A DNA stretch of 64,000 bases, taken from positions 1 to 64,000 of the forward strand of contig NZ_LNXV01000005.1 in the NCBI RefSeq assembly GCF_001467025.1. Direction: 5' to 3'. The first letter of the stretch is position 1, and each line of letters begins with the position of its first letter. Position numbers and translations under genes: made by a program. The notes beneath the pieces were generated by a model that searched no databases, was not told where the DNA came from, and was given only the letters and a program-made list of their open reading frames with translations. Positions 8,170 to 17,462 of this stretch are shown one piece after another. This stretch comes from Legionella brunensis (GTDB lineage Bacteria; Pseudomonadota; Gammaproteobacteria; Legionellales; Legionellaceae).

Positions 8170-9930
8170 ATGAAGAAATGGTTACTATTCTCATTACTTT
8201 GTTTCGCGTCGTTTATTAACCACGCAAGCCCACTTCCAGCTGCAGAAGTATTTCAGGTTAATGTAAAACCAGTTGATCCTAATACCTTAGCCATTAATTG
8301 GCAAGTTAAGCCTGGCTATTTTATCTATGCCGATCGCATTAAATTAACAGAACAGACTAACAGTAATGTTCATTTAGGAGAATTAAGACTCCCTGAATCC
8401 TTATTAAAAACAGACAAGCAAGGAAAAAGCTACAACATTTATCGCAATGAATTATCACTTCCTGTTGCTATTTTAGGTGAACAACCAGGTGAAACATTAA
8501 TTAACTTACGTTTCCAAGGATGTGCCGACGATGGTTTTTGTTATCCTCCTGAAATGCGCCAAATTAAGCTCACTATAGATAACAATTTAGCATTAACTAA
8601 TGCCAGTATAGAAGAACCTCTGCAAGCAACAACCAATGCACCGTCTGCAACCAATGAAATTGAAGCTGTTTTTGCTAATCATCATTGGGCAATAGTAATT
8701 CTAAGCTTTTTTAGCTTTGGTTTATTATTATCTTTTACACCTTGTGTTTTACCAATGATCCCCGTGTTATCCGGAATTATTGTTGGGCACGGTAAAAATC
8801 TATCTACTCGAAAGGCTTTCTTCCTTTCCTTAAGTTATGTCTTAAGCATGTCAGCTACCTATGCTTTGGTGGGTGCCGTCGTTGCATCATTAGGTAGCAA
8901 TCTGCAAATTGCCATGCAATCTCCTTGGGCTATTGGCTTATTTAGCTTACTTTTCGTGTTACTAGCTATTTCAATGTTCGGCTACTATGAATTACGTCTT
9001 CCTGTTTCATGGCAAGCAAAATTAGCAGGAGCAAGCCGCAATCAAGCCAGTGGCCATTATTTAGGCGCCGCTGTCATGGGAAGTTTATCAACCCTTATTT
9101 TGTCTCCTTGCGTTACAGCTCCTTTAATCGGAGCTCTCAGCTACATTGCCCATAGTCATAATATCATACTCGGCAGCCTGGCTTTATTTTTCTTAGGCTT
9201 AGGCATGGGAACCCCCTTATTATTAATTGGTACTTCTGCAGGAAAATGGCTGCCTAAAGCTGGAAAATGGATGAACGGCGTCAAAGCATTTTTCGGTATA
9301 CTCTTGCTCGTTGTAGCCATCTATCTGTTGAGTCGCATCTTACCAAATATTATTGTCATGCTTTTGTGGGCAAGCTTACTGATTTTTATAGGAATTTATT
9401 GCGGCGCACTAACTAAAGCACTCTCTAATCATGCTAAATTCCGACAAGGATTTGGGCTCATCAGCTTAGTTTATGGTTTACTCATCTTAGTGGGTGCGAG
9501 TATGGGTAATAGCAATCCCTTGCAACCTCTGGCAGGATTTTCGACCACTGCAAATGCAACTCAAAGTTTTCCAGTTGAAACCGTAAGCACCATCAGTGAG
9601 GTGCAACAAGCGATTGCCAAAGCTAAAGGTAAACCTGTTCTATTGGATTTTTACGCTGACTGGTGTACTTCCTGCCAAATTATGGAAGCAACAACATTTA
9701 AAGATCCTCAAGTGGAAGCAGCACTAAAAAATTTTGTTGTTCTAAAAGTAGACATCACAGCCAATAATGCTCAAGATAAAGCGCTACTTCAACAATATGG
9801 GGTAATTGCTCCACCTACTTTTTTATTTTTCAATAAACAAGGGAATGAGCAAAGCAACTTACGTGTTGTCGGTGAGGCTTCAGCAAGTAAATTTTTAGAG
9901 CAGCTCATTCAGGCATCCGCACTCGATTAA
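8170..9930 (+). CDS. dsbD: DsbD thiol:disulfide interchange protein
   Basis: This 586-residue inner-membrane reductase passes electrons from cytoplasmic thioredoxin to periplasmic partners such as DsbC. A signal peptide (KKWLLFSLLCFASFINHAS) leads to a periplasmic alpha domain with the GCADDGFC pair (Cys118, Cys124). Eight hydrophobic segments follow, with the membrane cysteines in FTPCVLPM (Cys192) and LSPCVTAP (Cys314). A C-terminal thioredoxin-like gamma domain carries WCTSC (Cys499, Cys502). All redox cysteines are present. The frame extends to TTG at 8149, but ATG at 8170 gives a proper signal peptide. It is divergent from groESL. Confidence 0.97.
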   Translation: MKKWLLFSLLCFASFINHASPLPAAEVFQVNVKPVDPNTLAINWQVKPGYFIYADRIKLTEQTNSNVHLGELRLPESLLKTDKQGKSYNIYRNELSLPVAILGEQPGETLINLRFQGCADDGFCYPPEMRQIKLTIDNNLALTNASIEEPLQATTNAPSATNEIEAVFANHHWAIVILSFFSFGLLLSFTPCVLPMIPVLSGIIVGHGKNLSTRKAFFLSLSYVLSMSATYALVGAVVASLGSNLQIAMQSPWAIGLFSLLFVLLAISMFGYYELRLPVSWQAKLAGASRNQASGHYLGAAVMGSLSTLILSPCVTAPLIGALSYIAHSHNIILGSLALFFLGLGMGTPLLLIGTSAGKWLPKAGKWMNGVKAFFGILLLVVAIYLLSRILPNIIVMLLWASLLIFIGIYCGALTKALSNHAKFRQGFGLISLVYGLLILVGASMGNSNPLQPLAGFSTTANATQSFPVETVSTISEVQQAIAKAKGKPVLLDFYADWCTSCQIMEATTFKDPQVEAALKNFVVLKVDITANNAQDKALLQQYGVIAPPTFLFFNKQGNEQSNLRVVGEASASKFLEQLIQASALD

Positions 9931-9958
9931 TTTGACCTTATCAAAATCTGTGGTGGAT

Positions 9959-9988
9959 TAGACAAATTCACTGCGGAAGCGTTATAAT
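9959..9988 (+). promoter_or_regulatory. Probable sigma-70 promoter for rimO
   Basis: A TAGACA-like -35 (9959-9964) and TATAAT -10 (9983-9988) are separated by 18 bases and sit about 37 bases before the rimO start codon. The -10 is a perfect consensus. Confidence 0.5.
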
Positions 9989-10024
9989 TCGCCCACTTTT
10001 TTTACAGTTTGCAGATAGAGAATT

Positions 10025-11335
10025 ATGAATCATAAGGTAGGCTTTGTCAGTTTAGGATGCCCTAAAGCATTAGTTGATTCCGAGCGAATCATTACCCAAC
10101 TGCGTGCCCAAGGATATGATCTGGTTTCCAGTTACCAAGATGCTGGTGTTGTTGTGGTAAATACTTGTGGTTTTATTGATGCCGCGGTGACAGAATCCTT
10201 AGATACCATTAAAGAAGCCATGGCTGAAAATGGACGAGTAATCGTTACAGGTTGTTTAGGTGCTAAGGCTGACATTATTCGTGAAGCTTGTCCTGATGTT
10301 CTGCATATCAGTGGCGCTCATGCTTACGAAGAAGTTGTTCGAGCTGTACATCGACATCTGCCGCCCCCTGCTGATCCCTTCACTCAGTTGGTTCCTCCAC
10401 AAGGCATCAAACTAACACCAAGACATTATGCCTACTTAAAAATTTCTGAAGGCTGCAATCAAAAATGTACTTTTTGCATTATTCCAACAATGCGTGGCAA
10501 GTTGCAAAGCTATCCTCTTACGCAAGTGCTTTCCGAAGCAAAACGCTTAAAAGATGCAGGCGTACAAGAATTATTAGTCATTTCCCAAGATACTAGTGCT
10601 TACGGTGTCGATACACGTTATCAGGCTATTGACTGGAAAGGCAAAACTATTAACACTAAATTTTATGATTTATGCGAACAACTAGGCGAGCTGGGCATTT
10701 GGGTACGCTTACATTATGTATATCCTTATCCTCATGTTGATGAAATTATTCCCCTCATGCGTGACGGTTTAATTTTACCTTATTTAGACATTCCTTTGCA
10801 GCATGCTAACTCTCGTGTACTGAAAGCAATGAAACGACCAGCAAGCAGTGAGAATACATTAGCAAGAATTGCTCAATGGCGTGATATTTGCCCCGAAATT
10901 ACCTTACGCTCAACATTTATTGTCGGCTTCCCAGGCGAAACAGAGGATGAATTTGAAGAGTTATTGAGCTTTTTGCAAGAAGCACAGTTGGATCGCGTCG
11001 GATGCTTTCAATATTCACCTGTTGAAGGAGCTAAAGCCAATGAGCTTACAGATCCTGTTCCAGAAGACATTAAAGAGGAACGCTATCATCGCTTTATGCA
11101 AGTACAAGCAGAAATAAGCCGTAACAAACTAAAAGAAAAAATCGGCTCCATACAAACCGTGTTAATTGATCACATTAATGATGAACAAATTATTGCTCGT
11201 GGTAAAAGTGACGCACCCGAAATTGATGGTTTAGTATATTTACCACCTAACAACAAAGCCGTGGTGGGAAGTGTCGTTGATGTTAATATCACCAAGAGTG
11301 ATGATTATGATTTATATGGAGAGTTTGCAGATTAA
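10025..11335 (+). CDS. rimO: RimO, ribosomal protein S12 methylthiotransferase
   Basis: This 436-residue radical-SAM enzyme adds a methylthio group to a conserved aspartate of ribosomal protein S12. The N-terminal UPF0004 domain has cluster cysteines in SLGCPKA (Cys12), VNTCGF and TGCLGA. The radical-SAM CxxxCxxC lies in GCNQKCTFC (Cys144, Cys148, Cys151), and a C-terminal TRAM domain follows. The motif [12 protein letters not shown] separates RimO from MiaB. The ATG follows an AGAGAATT stretch. It is probably monocistronic from its own promoter. Length and motif order are normal. Confidence 0.97.
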   Translation: MNHKVGFVSLGCPKALVDSERIITQLRAQGYDLVSSYQDAGVVVVNTCGFIDAAVTESLDTIKEAMAENGRVIVTGCLGAKADIIREACPDVLHISGAHAYEEVVRAVHRHLPPPADPFTQLVPPQGIKLTPRHYAYLKISEGCNQKCTFCIIPTMRGKLQSYPLTQVLSEAKRLKDAGVQELLVISQDTSAYGVDTRYQAIDWKGKTINTKFYDLCEQLGELGIWVRLHYVYPYPHVDEIIPLMRDGLILPYLDIPLQHANSRVLKAMKRPASSENTLARIAQWRDICPEITLRSTFIVGFPGETEDEFEELLSFLQEAQLDRVGCFQYSPVEGAKANELTDPVPEDIKEERYHRFMQVQAEISRNKLKEKIGSIQTVLIDHINDEQIIARGKSDAPEIDGLVYLPPNNKAVVGSVVDVNITKSDDYDLYGEFAD

Positions 11336-11584
11336 CCTTGTGAACTGAGAGTTTCTTGATTTGATGGCCGTTAAAATAAACGGCTACCTCTCTCAACTTC
11401 CGATCCTCCTCAATAATCGCGAGGAAAGAAGCCAATTTGAGTCTATCCTATTTGCCCCCTATTTATTTATCCAGTTAAATCAGCAAGTTAATTTCCTGTA
11501 TTTAATATGTCAATAAAAATAACTTAAAGATGACACCCAAGTCAATATGTAGTATTATTGAACTTTTTGCCCTTGAGTTATCCG

Positions 11585-14500
11585 ATGAGTAAAGTATATT
11601 TTTGGCATGGTCTGATAGGCGATGTCAGTCAATTTGCCCCCTATCAAGACACGATTAATAAATTGCTGCGTGGCGATTATCAAGCAGCAGACATGGAGAA
11701 ATTGCACGCTCATCGAATTTATAGTGCACGAATTAATCACAGCGACCGTTTATTGTTTACCACAATTAAGAGAGGGGGAAAGTCCTATCTGTTGTTACTG
11801 GATGTGGTATTGAACCATGACTATTACAAATCGCGTTTTCTAAAGCCCTCTGTGCTTAAGAATTATTTGGATACTAATACGGGAGTATTTGAGCACCAGG
11901 TCATTGATAAAGACAGCTTTGCGAAATCAATAGAAGAAATATTACCTGAGGAGACAACGGAAGCAATAGAGATAGATTATACCTCGTTGGAATACTACAA
12001 CCAGATGTACATCGAGCTAAGTGACCAGCAAAAAGCAATACAGAGGACCCGCCTACCTGCGGTAGTCAGTGGTCCACCAGGCTCAGGAAAATCCTGTGTC
12101 GCTTTTTCCTTATTGACCCAAGTGGCCGGTCAAACGATTGATAATCTGAAAGCCCCCATTTTATACATAACGCAGTCTTTGGATTTGAAAAAAAGCCTGG
12201 AGACAATGTGGAATGAGTCGCCGCTTGCGGCGGAATTTCCTGCGGGTGCGGTACAATTTTGCACTTATCAGGAGCTTTTGGCCCAAGTTGCTCCTGAAAC
12301 CAGGACACAGAAAATGGTTTCAGAATTAGATTTTCAGAATTGGATTAAAAAGTACATCAAAAAATATAAGTCAATCTACAAAGCTGGCAAAGCAGAAATG
12401 CCCGTCAGTGAAGCGTTTTTAGCGCAGCACGAAAGAATCTATCGAGAACTTCGCATACTCGCCGCCTACCAGCCGGAAAAGTACTTAAACTTAGGCGAGA
12501 AACAATCTCTCTTTTTTGATCAACAAGAACGAGCATGGCTACTGGCTATGAAGAAAGCTTATGCGGATTTTTTGGCAGCACAAAACAGTGTAGATCCCAG
12601 CCTATACCAACCCGAAGTAAAGCCTGGGTACTCATTCATTGTGGTTGACGAATCGCAAGATTTATCCCATCAACAGTTAAAGGTATTGCGTGATTTGGCA
12701 ATCAACTGCCAGATTTGTTGTTGTATGGATTCTCACCAGAGCTTGAGCGATCCGGAGTCCAAACGCCCCTACCTATTCACACTGCTTGGTGAGGGAGAGC
12801 AAAAGGTAGAACATCTAGAATTAACCAAAACATACCGTTGTCCTGCCAAGGTAGTCGCTTTGGCTAATCGGGTGATCGAGATAAAAAACAGTTTGACTGG
12901 TGGTATAGCTGATAAGAATGAATTTCTGTCGATTGATTCTGTTTCAGAAGAAACAGGCGAGGGTGACGTACGTTGGATTAATGAAGCCTCTGAACAAGAT
13001 ATTCAAACATTGCGACAAGCAGCAAAATCGACGGGTTTTGCCGTGATTACTCTGCCTGAATTTAAAAAGGATGCTTCAAAACTATTTCAAACCCCCTTGG
13101 TGTTTACTGCAGAAGAAATTAAAGGCTTGGAATATCATACGATTGTTGCTTACCGCATATTGGAGACAGACACCTTTAGAAAAGCCAATGATATTTTGCA
13201 GCAAACGAGTGATTCAGACTTGCCAGTGCGGAAACACCGCACTAAAGATTCGCGAGGTGATGCTCAATTTGGTCCTCATTTCAATAAATTGTTTACCAGT
13301 TTTACACGGGCAAAAAACACCTTAATTGTTTATCAAGAACCTCAGGAAAAATCACAGAAGCACAAATTACAGAGACTTTCTGACTTGCTAGAGCAAGTCA
13401 TTTCCAAGACAGTAAATCAGCAGATTGCTGTTACTCAAACCAGTGAACAGGATTGGGAAAAAGAAGCACAACGGCAGGTGAAACAGGGTAATTTAGATTT
13501 GGCTAAGCGAATCCACGAAGAAAAATTAAGTAAGCAAGAAATTGAGCCTGATCCCGTGGCTTCACAGCTTAAGAATGAAAAAGAAAGGGAAAATACATCT
13601 ATAAAAAAAGTTGTAACGAGCAACAGTATTAAAGAAAATAATCAACCAGAAACCTCCCTGGCTAAAAAAACTAAAAATGATTCAAAAAGAAAAGATTATG
13701 TAGAAAAATTATTAGATAGAGTTTCTCCCACTAATCTCGTTAATCTATTCAATAGTGGAAGCGTTGAAACTTATCTTTATGATGATCTAATGAATGATGG
13801 AAGTTGTCTTTTCCTGAAGTTCATTTCAGACAGCACTTATATAGAAGTATTGTATTCTGTTCTCCGAGCCCCCCAATTAGCCAAACGACTCTCAACAATA
13901 CCCCTGGGGAGAATTTACCCTAAGACTAAATGTTCTCTCTTATATTCCTTGATTAGCTCCCCTACGGGTCTATTAATTCTAGAAGAACTGCTAAAAAATA
14001 ATCGTAATTTGGCCAAAACAATTTCAGGTGCTGATTTAGGCCGCCCAATGATAGGCGGCCAATATGAGAATGTCTCTGTTTTTTATCTCTTGTCTTGTTC
14101 TCAAGAAGGACGAGCAATCCTTATCCAACTACTAAAAATGAATCCTGCACTCGCGCAAACAATTTCAGCAGCAGATTTAGGGCGGTCTCTAATTACACAA
14201 GCAGGTATACCCCAAAACACGTCTGCTCTTTATATTTTAGCGATTACTGAAGAAGGACGAGCCATACTGATGTATTTGCTACAAAATAATCCTGGACTCG
14301 CACAAACGATTTCAGGAGCAGACTTAGGGCGACCTCATATGGAAATTTCTGCACTTTATTGTTTAACTGTTACGAAAGACGGGCAACGTATACTGTTACG
14401 CCTGTTAAAGGATAACCCTACACTCGCAAAAACAATCTCTGGAGCTGATTTGGTCCGGGCTAGAACTGATAAAGGAGGTTCAGAAGAAAATACTTCTGCT

Positions 14501-15184
14501 CTTTATTTTTTGGCAGCCGATATTCCAGAGGGACATATGATACTGCTTGCGTTTTTACAGCAAAATCCAACACTTGTAGAAACAATTTCCAGAGCTGACT
14601 TGGTTCGGGCTCGAACTGCCAAGGCGGGCGAAGCTGAAAATACTTCCCCTCTCTATTATTTGGCAGCTACTCCCAAGGGGCGAGCTATACTGTTACACAT
14701 GCTACAGAGGAATTCTACACTTGCAGAAACCATGGTCACTGTCGATTTAGGCCAGAAATCTACCAAGAAGGATGATACTTCTGTATTTTGTAATCTAGCA
14801 GGTAGCCTTGATGGGCAATTCATCCTTGAGTATTTAATAAAGAAAAACCCTAAAATTATTTCTAACCTCCCTATCGAGTTTTTAACTGGTAGTTTATACG
14901 CCAATAAAACAGTTTTAGATGCTTTGTTGGCAACACCAAAAGGAAAGACAATCGTGCAATTGATCCATAAAGAAAATCCTGGTTTACTCACTCAGCATCC
15001 ATTCTTCGTAAGCTATACTGATACTTTGGCTCAACTGCTCCCCTCAGAGGAAAATAGCGCGCCCACACAGACAGAATCAAAAATACCTCTCAATTGGAGT
15101 ATCTTTGCCTCAACTGAGACTCAAAGCACTGAAACTTACAGGAAAGACGAGGCAACCAATCAGACAACAATTAACTTTAATTGA
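11585..15184 (+). CDS. RelE-like / UvrD-like helicase / tandem-repeat protein
   Basis: This large protein has about 1199 residues from ATG 11585 (a TTG nine codons upstream is less likely). Residues ~20-100 resemble a RelE/ParE-type toxin fold (HRIYSARINHSDRLLFT). Next is an SF1 helicase-like ATPase: P-loop SGPPGSGKS (~161), VVDESQDLS (~353), KTYRCPAKV (~415) and FTSFTRAKN (~567). A Lys/Glu-rich linker leads to eight tandem repeats (about residues 782-1145) with the core ILxxLLxxNPxLAxTISGADLGR. RelE-like plus UvrD-like order recalls TRANK1-type proteins; that comparison is from memory. Possible effector or nucleic-acid-linked defence protein; function unproven. Confidence 0.7.
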   Translation: MSKVYFWHGLIGDVSQFAPYQDTINKLLRGDYQAADMEKLHAHRIYSARINHSDRLLFTTIKRGGKSYLLLLDVVLNHDYYKSRFLKPSVLKNYLDTNTGVFEHQVIDKDSFAKSIEEILPEETTEAIEIDYTSLEYYNQMYIELSDQQKAIQRTRLPAVVSGPPGSGKSCVAFSLLTQVAGQTIDNLKAPILYITQSLDLKKSLETMWNESPLAAEFPAGAVQFCTYQELLAQVAPETRTQKMVSELDFQNWIKKYIKKYKSIYKAGKAEMPVSEAFLAQHERIYRELRILAAYQPEKYLNLGEKQSLFFDQQERAWLLAMKKAYADFLAAQNSVDPSLYQPEVKPGYSFIVVDESQDLSHQQLKVLRDLAINCQICCCMDSHQSLSDPESKRPYLFTLLGEGEQKVEHLELTKTYRCPAKVVALANRVIEIKNSLTGGIADKNEFLSIDSVSEETGEGDVRWINEASEQDIQTLRQAAKSTGFAVITLPEFKKDASKLFQTPLVFTAEEIKGLEYHTIVAYRILETDTFRKANDILQQTSDSDLPVRKHRTKDSRGDAQFGPHFNKLFTSFTRAKNTLIVYQEPQEKSQKHKLQRLSDLLEQVISKTVNQQIAVTQTSEQDWEKEAQRQVKQGNLDLAKRIHEEKLSKQEIEPDPVASQLKNEKERENTSIKKVVTSNSIKENNQPETSLAKKTKNDSKRKDYVEKLLDRVSPTNLVNLFNSGSVETYLYDDLMNDGSCLFLKFISDSTYIEVLYSVLRAPQLAKRLSTIPLGRIYPKTKCSLLYSLISSPTGLLILEELLKNNRNLAKTISGADLGRPMIGGQYENVSVFYLLSCSQEGRAILIQLLKMNPALAQTISAADLGRSLITQAGIPQNTSALYILAITEEGRAILMYLLQNNPGLAQTISGADLGRPHMEISALYCLTVTKDGQRILLRLLKDNPTLAKTISGADLVRARTDKGGSEENTSALYFLAADIPEGHMILLAFLQQNPTLVETISRADLVRARTAKAGEAENTSPLYYLAATPKGRAILLHMLQRNSTLAETMVTVDLGQKSTKKDDTSVFCNLAGSLDGQFILEYLIKKNPKIISNLPIEFLTGSLYANKTVLDALLATPKGKTIVQLIHKENPGLLTQHPFFVSYTDTLAQLLPSEENSAPTQTESKIPLNWSIFASTETQSTETYRKDEATNQTTINFN
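13930..15020 (+). repeat. Eight tandem 38-50-residue helical repeats within the helicase-like gene
   Basis: Translated repeats begin around 13930. Each reads roughly N-T-S-x-L-Y-x-L-A, then EGRAILLxLL, then NPxLAxTISGADLGR and a variable Gly/Ala/Glu-rich spacer. The central four are the most alike and the last two are divergent. The pattern of paired helices resembles ankyrin-like solenoids, but the consensus is not the ankyrin one. Confidence 0.8.
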
Positions 15185-15282
15185 AAAAATTTTTGTTAAG
15201 TGTCAAAAATAGCTCGTTACAGCTGTGTTAATTGGCTATACGCACAAGGGCTTTCGCAAGCGAATACTCTAGCCTCCCCGTC

Positions 15283-15453
15283 ACGCCAAGAATGGGAGTA
15301 AGATGCACGGAAACACTCGCTGCATACAATGGTCATGCCTAAATATTGAAGAAGCTTCATGAATATGGTGTTGATCTTGACCAGACTAGAACAGATGACA
15401 TGACAATAGCACATATTGCAATTCAAAAAGGTTCTATTAATATTATTCAGTGA
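15283..15453 (+). pseudogene. Ankyrin-repeat gene relic
   Basis: In the frame ending at TGA 15451-15453, the translation reads LAAYNGHA, a stop, ILKKLHEYGVDLDQ and then TDDMTIAHIAIQKGSINIIQ. This matches the ankyrin pattern (AAxNGHxxIxKxLxxxGxDxxxxxxDxxTxxHxAxxxGxxxI) across an internal stop. No start codon or full-length frame remains. It lies in the ~390-base gap between the helicase-like gene and the aminotransferase; nothing else is recognisable in that gap. Confidence 0.65.
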
Positions 15454-15572
15454 CTTCTCGATGAAAAGTAAAAATTTAATGCCCGCTTTTTAGTTAACAA
15501 AATGATTTGATTAAATTTTTAGAACCCTACCATGATAAAAAATAGACCAGACACGGTCCGCAAATAGAAACT

Positions 15573-17387
15573 TCACTGCAACTTGGCTTTCTTTAGCTGT
15601 TCCACTTTAACTTCATTATACTGTTTCCATAGAGTGAATTTACTGCGTTCTGATTCAGGCATCTTTAATAATGTCGTTTTCATTGCACAGGGTTCTGAAA
15701 ACAGAGTATCAAGAAAACTCGACCATTCTTTTTCCTGTTCTTTATTTATCCTGACCTGCTCCGTTTTATTCTGACGCTTTTTAAAAAAAGCTTGCAGTTT
15801 ATTTGCGGCCTGTTCTTGTGCCATTGGTTTATTTCGTTTCAGTAAAGTTATCATTTGATTATAAAGACTATTTAATTGTGCATTTTTTTCTTTTAATGAG
15901 ATGCAACTCTGGTCTTCCTCGCACAAGGCATCAATTTTTTTGAGAGTTTCTTTAGATTTGTCGGGAGAAATAATCGTAAATTCAGCTATCAATGCCTCAA
16001 TTTTTGCATGCAAAGCTTTATTTTTGATTTTTCTTGCCTCAAGTAAGCGAGTTTCCAATCTGTCCATTAATTCCATTAATTCATCCAGGTCTCTACTGCA
16101 AGTAATGCGCATAAACCCTGACGCCTTTTTCGTACCAAAATAAGACAGCGGGGCAATCATTACTGAATCCTGGAATAAGAGATAATAAGCCAACTCTTCA
16201 TCTGTACTTACTTTCCCTGTTTTGCCTAATGCTCGCCTGGCCTCTTTAGGTATTTCCAGACCTAACATGTCATTAAAATCAGCTAGTACATAAAAAGTGC
16301 CCTCGACTTGATAATCAGGATCAGGCATACAAGCACCCATCTCTTTCAAGCGAGAATTTACATAATCCACTTTCTTTTTATAGAATTGCTTAAGTCTCTC
16401 ATGTTCCTCACCAACCAAATTTTTCATGGCTTCTGCATAGGCCATTTGCGCAGCACGAGGGGCATGTCCGATAGTGCTAATATTTTTAGCTAATAACTTA
16501 CTCATCAATACGTCATCAAAGGCTAAAAGGATGGCCATACGTTCACCCGCTGCCGATAGTGCTTTAGTTGCTGAACGCATAATGCACGTTCTGGGCTTTA
16601 AATCAGGCGCAATGCTAAGAAAAGAAGGTACTTTTACATGCGACATTTCCGCATAAGCTTCATCAAAAATAATGTGTAGCTCAGGATACCTCCGTAAGAC
16701 ATCAGCAATTTTTTTTAGCTCTGTTTCATCAATAACAGTACCCAAAGGATTATTAGGATTGCAAAGAAGAACAGCAGCTGGAGGCTTACCATCCACCTTT
16801 GACAGTTTATAAGCTTCAAGAATGCTTTTCTCGAGAGCTTCTGCCGTAAGTTTGTATCCTTTTTCTTTCATTACATCAATAGGATGCAAAAGATGATTGG
16901 GATTAGCATACAAACTATAATGAGGGAACGGCGTAATCACACGATAACCAGAAGTATCTTTATGGAGATCGCTCAATGTTTCAAAAAGAACATTTAGAGC
17001 CCCAGCGCCCCCCCCTGTATATAAAATATGTTCTGGCTTGATTTCAATGTCATACCAAGATGACATTGCTGTAGCCATAACGGTTCTTGCCTCCTCATCC
17101 CCCTGTGGATGACCATAATCAATCGCAGCCCCTTCTTTAATTTTATCAAGATTGGTAATCGCTTCTTTAACCAACTCTTCCATTTTTTTCCAATAAGCCA
17201 AATAATAGCGTATTGTATGTATATTAATTGGGTAAGTCGGCTGCCCCATACCTGCAGTAATTATTTTTTTTAACTGTTCAACGGATTGCGACAGCTTGGC
17301 GTTTTCTTTGCGTAAGGTTTTAGCCCACATAGAGAGCAGCATGATTTTGTCCAATTTATCAGCGGATTGGCCATCTGGAGTTAACAT
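15573..17387 (-). CDS. Fold-type I PLP aminotransferase with long C-terminal extension and IQ-like motif
   Basis: This 604-residue protein has a class I/II aminotransferase core (about residues 55-440): GGGAGALNVLF, CNPNNPLGT, IFDEAYAEM, and the PLP lysine in SATKALSAAGER (Lys275). A 55-residue N-terminal and a ~160-residue C-terminal extension are unusual. The extension is helical and charged and contains EQAANKLQAFFKKRQNK (about 526-541), which fits the calmodulin-binding IQ pattern (LQxxxKxxxxK) except for the usual Gly. An aminotransferase of amino-acid type is likely. Calmodulin binding, and hence a host-cell role, is a hypothesis. It is flanked by an ankyrin relic and a histidine kinase, and has no operon partner. 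Confidence 0.75.
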   Translation of the reverse strand: MLTPDGQSADKLDKIMLLSMWAKTLRKENAKLSQSVEQLKKIITAGMGQPTYPINIHTIRYYLAYWKKMEELVKEAITNLDKIKEGAAIDYGHPQGDEEARTVMATAMSSWYDIEIKPEHILYTGGGAGALNVLFETLSDLHKDTSGYRVITPFPHYSLYANPNHLLHPIDVMKEKGYKLTAEALEKSILEAYKLSKVDGKPPAAVLLCNPNNPLGTVIDETELKKIADVLRRYPELHIIFDEAYAEMSHVKVPSFLSIAPDLKPRTCIMRSATKALSAAGERMAILLAFDDVLMSKLLAKNISTIGHAPRAAQMAYAEAMKNLVGEEHERLKQFYKKKVDYVNSRLKEMGACMPDPDYQVEGTFYVLADFNDMLGLEIPKEARRALGKTGKVSTDEELAYYLLFQDSVMIAPLSYFGTKKASGFMRITCSRDLDELMELMDRLETRLLEARKIKNKALHAKIEALIAEFTIISPDKSKETLKKIDALCEEDQSCISLKEKNAQLNSLYNQMITLLKRNKPMAQEQAANKLQAFFKKRQNKTEQVRINKEQEKEWSSFLDTLFSEPCAMKTTLLKMPESERSKFTLWKQYNEVKVEQLKKAKLQ

Positions 17388-17462
17388 GGTTAAATTCCTT
17401 GTTTAATGAACAAATATTAAGTTGTTTGCTAATATTTTAATTATACCCTTGTTATAGAAAGC

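Noticed and set aside
11367-11384. gccgtt/aacggc hairpin after rimO
   Set aside because: The stem has only six base pairs and no U-run, so it is too weak to call.
15217-15426. 69-codon minus-strand frame
   Set aside because: It is antisense to the ankyrin relic, whose plus-strand translation matches a known repeat.
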